This document shows, one piece after another, positions 57,093-64,000 of a stretch of DNA of 64,000 bases. The DNA comes from Owenia fusiformis (taxonomy: Eukaryota; Annelida; Polychaeta; Sabellida; Oweniidae). The stretch is from positions 34,256,538 through 34,320,537 of the forward strand of contig CAIIXF020000007.1 in the NCBI GenBank assembly GCA_903813345.2, written 5' to 3'. The notes beneath the pieces are model-generated. The model saw nothing but the letters and a program-made list of their open reading frames with translations. It was not told the origin of the DNA and did not search any database. The position numbers were made by a program, and so were the translations under genes. Position 1 is the stretch's first letter. Each line of letters begins with the position of its first letter.

Positions 57093-60000
57093 GTATTGTT
57101 TCAGCATCATCCAACTTTTAGACATGAACATTATACATAGTATACATTTCAACTGACTACAATACATTTTTCAAATTGTCAACTTTATGCAACATTCGTT
57201 GCAAGGATGGAAACATATTAACAAATTGATACCATTTGTAAAGATCTTAAAGTCCCCGTCTAAAGTTTGAAAATATTTTTTTATCATTCATTTACTATTT
57301 GTCAGGACTTAAAAAGTGATTTTAGAGATTTTTGAACAAAAAAAAATTTTTGAAAAAAAAGTTGTGAGCATTTCATTTCTCAAATATTCAAATTTCCCGC
57401 CATTTTTCTAAAAAAGTTGAAATTTCTTAATCATCGAATATTTCTTAATGCATTTCAAAAGAGATTATCTTTTTAACACCAATGCAAAGATTGAACAAAA
57501 GACACACTATTTCAATAATAAAATGTCATATTTAATGGGCCACTTCAATGTTTTAGCTTATCAAAAATATTTTGAAACATTAGTGATGTCACTAAGGTAC
57601 CAAAAACTTTTTGAAAAAAATTGAATTTTGTTTTTCAATGTCAATCTTTTCTAAATATGCTAGACTTTCATAAAAAACCAATGTTGGTTGTCTAACCGGG
57701 TTAAAAGGAAGAATAAATTATGTTTTAGATATCATTGTACCATTGGTTTCTATGAGAACTAAAATTTTGAAATGCATTTTTCTCAGAACCATTTTCATGC
57801 ACTGATAAGTTCATTTCTCGCTTGTTTATCAACCGATTTTCTTAATTTTTTCGGCAAAAAACATGGGAGGATGAATGCTATGCATTGGTATGAATTGTGG
57901 CTAATTAGAAGATATGAGTGACCTCTAAAAGTTGGTTTTAAATAAATTCACAAATTTTGGAACAAAAAGTCTATCAAAAACCACTTTTTGAAATTAAAAA
58001 AAAAAGTTTCACATATCACACTTTGATATCATTGGGTAAGACTACAATATAAGCCAAAGTGGTTTAAACTTTACATGGGGCCTTTAAGCGTTTTACTTCC
58101 CATCTCTAAAGGAGAGGCTAGAATTAAACTGCTACCCTTTTGATGTCAGGGTATGACTGCAACTTGATTTTTGAATGTTTATTATGTAGAGGAACCAAGT
58201 GCTGGTGATGCTGGTGTTAAAGATGCTGATGGTGATGACAATGCAGCATTTGAAGAGGCAGCTCCAGTACATGATACAGAAGCAGCTGATGATGATGAGG
58301 CTATGGTCGAGGTAATACTTTCCCACTTAAAACCATAATCTATTAGACTTTTTCTTGCAAACCTTCTCTTTGAACTGTAAAAGAACAATTTATAATTCTA
58401 AATCAGTGTTCTCAGGATTTTTCTCAAATGGATGCAAATACTAATGCATGCTAATGGATCAAGCTTATTTTCAAAAATAGGTGGACCACCGGCATGCTAC
58501 TTAACTTTAATGTTCAACCATACTAATTTTTCAGGATGAAGATGAGTTTGAATACTTGAATGATGAAGAAGAGTTTGAAGGCTTTGATAAAGATAGTAAA
58601 CCAATCAATAAAGGAGGCAAACCAGAAAAGACACCTGACCTAAAAATCACAAATGTAAGTACATGTACTGCATATCAAATAGACCTAATATATAAGATCA
58701 AGTTAATTTTCTGTTTCAGATTTTTTGCACATATTAGGGGTTTTATATAATAGTTTTTATGTCACCACCAAAAAGTGGTGATATATTGTTATGGTCTCAG
58801 TTTTTTTGACAGTGGTTGTTGGTTGGCAGTTGGCGATCAGCGTCTGTAACAAATTCTTTCAACTTCCAATAACTTAACAAATACTGTTCAGACTGACATC
58901 AATTTTTTTCAAAATCATCTACAAGTTTTTAGAAGTTCAAATCTAACTTTATATTTAAGATTTGACTATTTTGAGCAACTAGGTGGTGACATTTTGTCTA
59001 GTTAATGCCTTGTTTATACTTTCCTCAGATGCCTTTTCATTTTATTGTTCATTTTCTTGCTGAAGAGTATTTACTCTCAAGACACATGTTATTGAAAACA
59101 GACTACATGTTCAAATGAAGTGAAATGGTCCAGACAGTTAACTATTTATCAGAATATATATGAATAATATAAAACATATTATTTATATTTCAGATACCTG
59201 GTCACCTGAGAACCAACTGGGACAGTTTCTACCTTGAAATGCTGATGCTAGCAGGTCTTGGAGTCTACTTTCTCAACTTTCTCGCTGGAAAAACCAAGAA
59301 CCATAAAATAGCCCAGGCTTGGCTTGCTGCACATAAGGGCCTACTGGAGGAGCATTTCACCATTGTTGGTAAGGTTTATACTGAACATTACAGGTTATTA
59401 TCCCAACGAACGAAGTTCGGTGAACATTTGGCAAAAATCTTTAGTTTTTTCATTTTAAATCAAAGAAATAAATATTATTGTTTGAAATTTTGATAGTATA
59501 TTCACAACATCTATCTATGTCACATATATCCCAAGTTTTTCAGCCTGACCCCCAGGGGCTGTGTATTGGGGGTCAGGAAAACAAGAATTTGTGTTAATTT
59601 TGAGTAGCTTTATTTCACTCAAATGAAAGCCAATTTAGAGTAGATTGCAAATGTTGTATCATTTTTCTAATTTGGGCCTCATAAAATTCATAATAGCCGC
59701 CGAAGAGTAGATGGTAAAGATTACATTTTGACAAATGTATATTATGTATATGTTATAGTGTTCGTTGGGATTTGCTACTCAGTAGAGTTTCAGTTTTCTA
59801 GTTTATCATGTCTGAGATTCGAGGATTTAAAGGACAGGTGTCATTAAGGGCCCTTTTAAGCCCCCAAAGATATCTGATAATAATGCATATCATATTGAAG
59901 AAAAATCATTTGTGCTTTATAAAAATACAATTTCAGCGAATTTTGACCTTTGATGTTCACACAACAGTCATTTAAAGATCATATACCATTTTTGGTGTTT

Positions 60001-63000
60001 TTACAAAAAATTCTTTATTTATTGTTGTCTAAGTAAATAGTATATAAATATTATCCAATTTAAATATATTAAAATGTAATATATAAAATACTGAAGAAAA
60101 GATACGATTAAAATTATTTTCATGGAAAAGCACATTGGGCAATATTGACAAAATGCAAATGCTATTTTGGTAGGTTCTGGGCTAGCAATGGGTACATTTC
60201 AACTGTGACTGTAATGGATTACTAGTAATTTCTATTGACTTTTATCAACATCAAAGGGCAACATTTAAGCAACTGAAATACAAGGAAAATCAAAGATTTC
60301 CTCTCATTTCTAAAACGAGGAACAAAAGCATGAATTCAAGGAAAATAAATGATGGCCTGTGCCAAAATATATAACATATGAGAAAGTTGTGGCACATTTA
60401 AGGATATGGATAGAATATCATATGATTTTAAATGATGTTATCTTTACCTCCGAGTTGATATCAATATCTTGCCAAGTTAGCATAGCGAATTAGCGCAGAT
60501 ATTGATATCAATGAGTTGGATTAACACAATATCACGAAAATTCATAGGATGTTCTATTTTTCCCATAGTTCACCTCTAAAACTAAACAAAGCATATCAAA
60601 ACAACATCCATTCATTCATTCATTCCCGCGATGTCATGAAATCACTATGTAACAAAACACATCATATTGGTGGTAGTTTTCAAATCCCTGCCAAAAGGTG
60701 ATATCTGTGAAATATTTTCCATATTCCACAGATATCACTTTTTCCGCGCATTTGCAAAATATCATAAATATGTTTTCATGTTATCTAACAGAGCAGAACA
60801 GAGTTCAACTATGGGATAAAGAATAAAAATAGGTACATTATTGAATTACCACTCCAAAAATATTAAATATGAGGGTTTAAAGAAAGAATATTGAATATGA
60901 GATTCAAAAAGACAAGTGGCCTCATGTCTCACATTACCCAAACCCCAGATCCTCGATGTCATATATACTTGTATACTGTATATCAATGTTATTTACTGGG
61001 AGGATTAAATATGGAGTGTATAGCAATGGTCAATACGATATTTCCAGATGGATATTTTTCCCTAGAAGCGGAACCCAAACTCAGTCATGACATAGAAGCT
61101 AACTTTTGCAGTTAATAGAAACTTGTTTTTTATTATATTTTTGTGTTCTATATTTGAGATAAAATAATATGAGATTCATTTCTACAAGAAGATGGAACGA
61201 ATGTGAACTTGTATATTGAACTATACTCCTTTTCTGAATAAACAGAACAACATTTTATCCAAGCCAATTTAGAAAACCAAGGCCAATGAGTGTAATTTAT
61301 GCCCAGTTAAACTAACACAATAACAACTTTTTGTCTGGACTCACTTATTATGTAAGAATGAATTGTATTACTGTTTACTGCATTAAATGTCAAGTATACT
61401 ATCTGTATTTAATTTCAAATGCCTATCTCACTTATCGAAGGTATACAAGAAATGTTATTTTGAAACAAATTCAGCACAACCAAAACCATGTCCACATAAT
61501 ATGACAAATCCAAGATGGTTGCCACAATTTTAGATTTTTAGATCCATGCACATGTGAAGAAGTTAGAAATACACATGGTCCACAAGTTCCATCCCCAATA
61601 AAATGGGAAGTTTAAGGTTTTCACACATATCAACTCTATTCCTATATACTTTATATTTGTGGTAAGGCTTGTGATCTAGGTAAACTTAGCATGTTCATGT
61701 ACCTCCTATCCTCCGAAGCTAAAAACAGAAATAGTGACTTCAATTGAGAAAAATGAATCTTATGGGCTCCATATACATTTTGAGTGGCTGTCCGGCTTAA
61801 GTTAGATACTACTGATAATCTGAGATTGAAAATTATGTCAAGTTTAGTCCTCAGCCTCTCATAATGGATAACTTCGAGGTAATTGTGTTGTTACTGCAAA
61901 AACCTCTATTTCTTCATCACAAATCTAGCATCTTTTGCATCTATCAAAACCCTTCATTTCATGTTAATTTTCAGACTTTTGCTTGTGCCATCATTAAATA
62001 TATATTCAACTTGTTATTCAGAATATTTTTAGAACTTTTCATGAATTTTTTTATTTTCACACTTTTAAAAAAATGACTAAGTCAGAGAATGGCCTCTTAA
62101 TGGCATGTCCCCTTTAGGAAATAAATCGCGTGAAATTCTCGCTATTTCCTGGTAAAACAGCATGTTATCTATAGCTGTTACACAAGCTAAATCTAAACTA
62201 AGTTTTACTTAAACAAAAACATGCTTGATTTGCATAATGTTGTAGGTGATGATGGATCCACTAAGGAGGTTCAACAGGGAGTGCTGATGAAGGAGTCTGA
62301 ACATCTCTACTCTCTCTGGTGCAGCGGCAGGACACTTTGTGATGGTATGCTCATTGAGATGAAACTACTCAAACGACAGGATCTTATTCAGACCATATCA
62401 AGAATATTTAAACCAGCATTAGACCAAATTGTAAGTTTTTCTCTTAGTTTTAGATATTTATCTTTCTTTTCAAAGTGAATTGAACTCTAACTTAAAAGTT
62501 CATTTTCCCTTCAAAAAGGTATTTTTGCTTCATATGTTACTATTTAGACAGGAGATGTTAAGTATTTTTTTCATTTCTATCATTTATAAAGTTCCAGCAA
62601 ATTAATGAAATGATTCTATGTTATTTCGCTTACTTATAATAATGTTTCACTTAGCTCTACACAATGTATAGCTATGGCACTCTCAATGTATTTATTAATC
62701 TATTTTGATTCAGAGAACTGACTAATTGTGAGATCCCTAGTTATATATGCATTTCTGTGTTATACTTTTCAGGTGATCAAAGTTGTTATGGATGAAAATG
62801 CGATGGCACCATTTGTAATGGCTCTTGGCCTGAAGAAAACTATAGCTAAAGTCCATCGAGAATTGAATGATCTGGTCAGTAGAAGCTTAAATTGTTTTCT
62901 ATTTATTAAACCACCTTAAACTGCTTAGTTGTTTTTAAGTTGTGAATTCAGTAACATGAATTCTTCGTTTGCCAATACATAGAAACTGATTTGTATTGAT

Positions 63001-63912
63001 GGGAGTTTATAATGGAGTGTTAGGATTCAAAATTCAGATTAGCAATTCATGCTAGAGATAGGGTCGAAATTTCAGAGCCGAATATCAATGGCAAATAGCT
63101 TGATTTGATAAAAACGAAAAATATTGAAATCCACTCTTACCTTCCATCATTTCAAATTCCTGATACTGACAAGTGGTGAAGGGAGAGTCAGGGGTTGATG
63201 TAGACTGTCATTGCAATGTTTATTATAGAATAGGTGTAGTTTGGATTACTAATGAATGATAACTATAATTGACCATGATGATGCAAACAAAATTCAACTT
63301 CACTATACAGACTATATATTGCTGTAAACTAACTGCATGTTTTGATTTCAGAGTATTTTTTGCAAGGACCAGAAACAAGGTAAAAATTATGGATTGCCTG
63401 AAAAATATAGAGTGCTGTCTGAGATCAACGACACTACCATGTCTGTCATTGACCAAAAGGTACTGATTTTGAATTTCTATTGTTATGATAATATAAAAAA
63501 TTTTGAATTGAATTGCATGTCCTTTTGAAGTATGATAAATTCACATACAACACATCTCCTACAAGGCACACATTATTGTTGCCCACAACACATCAAATGT
63601 AATGTAATTTCCTTATAATAAAGCAAAACACAAAGAGAAAAACATTTGAACAATACACATCCCAATAAATCTATATGAAACCAATTTTATGATACTTATA
63701 CTATGAAGTAAGAATTAAAAGAAGGAAGTCAAACAAGCCACAAGAGTTCAAATCCATTGTTTTTCAGGTCCAGTGTGCTATTCAAAAGTTTGACGGTATT
63801 GTGGATTACATGCACTTTTCTGACCAATTTTCTGGTCCTAAAGTCAGCACTGAAGATGGAGAAGCCACCAAGATGCCTGACACCAAGAAAGTCCTCATTT
63901 TTAGCTTCAACT
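56966..63912 (+). CDS. CCDC47: CCDC47 (PAT complex subunit, calumin), partial, 8 exons visible
   Basis: Endoplasmic reticulum membrane protein of the PAT/multipass translocon machinery that helps insert multi-span membrane proteins; also linked to ER calcium handling. Exons are 56966-57092, 58190-58311, 58535-58654, 59194-59368, 62246-62430, 62773-62874, 63352-63459 and 63768-63912. All joins are GT..AG and in phase, giving 361 residues plus a split codon of a family length of about 480. Residues 1-20 are a signal peptide (MNFLPLVVALLCLVATTSAQ). About 30-120 is a very acidic luminal region (DDNDFAEFEEFDE, DEDEFEYLNDEEEF). A transmembrane segment covers about 136-154 (YLEMLMLAGLGVYFLNFLA). The cytosolic domain carries the conserved AQAWLAAHKGLLEEHF, LWCSGRTLCDGML, LKRQDL and HFSDQFSGPK blocks. 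The C-terminal coiled coil lies beyond the right edge. No disabling change is visible. Confidence 0.96.
57093..58189 (+). other. CCDC47: CCDC47 intron 1
   Basis: About 1.1 kb, AT-rich with several A and T runs. No mobile element or tandem repeat that I can support. Confidence 0.6.
58190..58311 (+). CDS. CCDC47: CCDC47 exon 2: acidic luminal region
   Basis: 122 bases: two bases complete a glutamate codon, then 40 codons of Ala/Asp/Glu-rich sequence ending DDDEAMVE. The acceptor TTATGTAG is weak in pyrimidines; the donor is GAG/GTAATA. This region is poorly conserved in the family, so the exon call rests on splice sites, phase and composition. Confidence 0.88.
58535..58654 (+). CDS. CCDC47: CCDC47 exon 3: acidic region and linker to the membrane
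   Basis: 120 bases, 40 codons, phase 0 on both sides; acceptor AATTTTTCAG, donor AAT/GTAAGT. Encodes DEDEFEYLNDEEEFEGF, the conserved acidic stretch, then a Lys/Pro-rich linker ending DLKITN. Confidence 0.93.
58752..58995. repeat. Degenerate dispersed repeat in CCDC47 intron 3
   Basis: Bounded by TATGTCACCACCAAAAAGTGGTGA on the left and TAGGTGGTGACATTTTGTC on the right, so its ends are short inverted repeats built on GTCACCACC. A related end is at about 46845. Low confidence in the exact family and borders. Confidence 0.4.
59194..59368 (+). CDS. CCDC47: CCDC47 exon 4: transmembrane segment
   Basis: 175 bases from IPGHLRTNWDSFYLE to LLEEHFTIV plus one base; acceptor ATATTTCAG, donor GTTG/GTAAGG. 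Contains the single membrane span and the conserved AQAW block right after it. Confidence 0.96.
59395..59802 (-). mobile_element. Helentron-like non-autonomous element in CCDC47 intron 4
   Basis: Reverse-orientation relative of the element at 12101-12747. The left end here has TTATCCCAACGAACGAAGTTCGG (hairpin plus ATCCCAACG); the right end has CGTTGGGATTTGCTACTC followed by TTCTAGTTT, matching the complement of the other copy's left end. The middle shares the CCTGACCCCCAGGGG / GGGGGTCAGG hairpin and a TATTCACAACAT phrase. It lacks the CGGA microsatellite, so it is shorter. Confidence 0.6.
60415..60830. mobile_element. Hairpin-bearing repeat element in CCDC47 intron 4
   Basis: Begins with an imperfect hairpin (GTTGATATCAATATCT facing AGATATTGATATCAA, loop with TAGCATAGCGAATTAGCG). 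It is followed by TTCATAGGATGTTCTATTTTTCCCATAGTT and, about 250 bases later, CAACTATGGGATAAAG. This order of parts is the same as in the element at 46292-46725. Borders are approximate. Confidence 0.55.
60831..62245 (+). other. Remainder of CCDC47 intron 4, no feature seen
   Basis: About 1.4 kb of AT-rich intron. Open frames of about 70 codons at 60891 and 61864 have no recognisable content, and neither has a suitable exon border in phase with exons 4 and 5. Confidence 0.5.
62246..62430 (+). CDS. CCDC47: CCDC47 exon 5: cytosolic domain
   Basis: 185 bases: completes glycine 182, then 61 codons from DDGSTKEVQQG through LWCSGRTLCDGMLIE and LLKRQDLIQT to FKPALDQI. Acceptor GTTGTAG, donor ATT/GTAAGT. 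Strongly conserved in the family. Confidence 0.96.
62773..62874 (+). CDS. CCDC47: CCDC47 exon 6
   Basis: 102 bases, 34 codons (VIKVVMDENAMAP to VHRELNDL), phase 0. Acceptor ACTTTTCAG; the donor GTCAGT is the least typical in this gene but keeps GT. Confidence 0.94.
63352..63459 (+). CDS. CCDC47: CCDC47 exon 7
   Basis: 108 bases, 36 codons (SIFCKDQKQGKNYGLPEKY to TTMSVIDQK), phase 0; acceptor GATTTCAG, donor AAG/GTACTG. NYGLPEKYRVLSE matches the family's conserved block. Confidence 0.95.
63768..63912 (+). CDS. CCDC47: CCDC47 exon 8
   Basis: 145 bases: 48 codons (VQCAIQKFDGIVDYMHF to KKVLIFSFN) plus one base; acceptor TTTTTCAG, donor ACT/GTAAGT. HFSDQFSGPK is nearly invariant in the family. 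The following exons are outside the window. Confidence 0.96.
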
Positions 63913-64000
63913 GTAAGTGCATGTTCAGTAAAACCTCTTTAGGGTGAACTCTTCTGGGGCTTGAAGAAAGTTGTAACATTTTAATTTGATGGATTTTTGT

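Overview
This is animal nuclear DNA, AT-rich, with two spliced genes in opposite orientation embedded in a very large load of transposons, fold-back elements, minisatellites and a satellite array. Only about 1.7 kb of the 64 kb is host coding sequence. Introns with standard GT..AG borders, Jockey/CR1-like non-LTR retrotransposons, mariner and hAT elements and many short palindromic elements suggest an invertebrate, plausibly marine; I cannot place it more precisely.

Gene 1 is on the minus strand. Five exons (53893-53715, 51898-51799, 47083-46950, 45948-45864, 32408-32323) join in phase into a signal peptide, a complete-looking MRH (mannose-6-phosphate receptor homology) lectin domain and the start of what should be a membrane anchor. 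It resembles the cation-dependent mannose-6-phosphate receptor/ATG27 group. Its last exon(s) lie beyond the left edge, so almost everything between 1 and 53.7 kb is intron of this gene. Gene 2 is on the plus strand: CCDC47, eight coding exons from 56966 to 63912, cut by the right edge. The two genes are head to head, and the roughly 3 kb between them holds a palindromic repeat with a hAT-like element inside.

Layout from left to right. 1-1925: 39-bp minisatellite. 2375-18432 and 18435-31907: two copies of a large element whose termini start GTGCAGTCAGAATGAG, separated by a single TA and flanked outside by TA. Each has a core of roughly 9.6 kb, long inverted arms and no recognisable protein, and each carries different later insertions: in copy 1 a 1.07-kb subterminal-repeat element, a hAT element, a Helentron-like element and a 4-kb CACTG-ended element; in copy 2 an 833-bp fold-back, a 5'-truncated LINE and a 1.75-kb DNA element. 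32323-32408: exon 5 of the MRH gene. 32447-33517: decayed mariner. 33828-34321: fold-back element. 34378-45560: satellite with a higher-order period of about 1.4-1.9 kb. 45864-47083: exons 4 and 3. 47084-48357: 48-bp minisatellite. 48770-51774: broken LINE. 51799-51898: exon 2. 52643-53255: 47-bp minisatellite. 53715-53893: exon 1. 54351-56666: intergenic palindrome. 56966 onward: CCDC47.

The most striking points are the tandem pair of giant non-coding inverted-repeat elements; a vertebrate-like long-intron gene whose short exons sit within tens of bases of repeats; and a 48-bp minisatellite whose unit resembles the 3' splice site of the exon it abuts. All statements come from reading the sequence by eye; no database search was possible.
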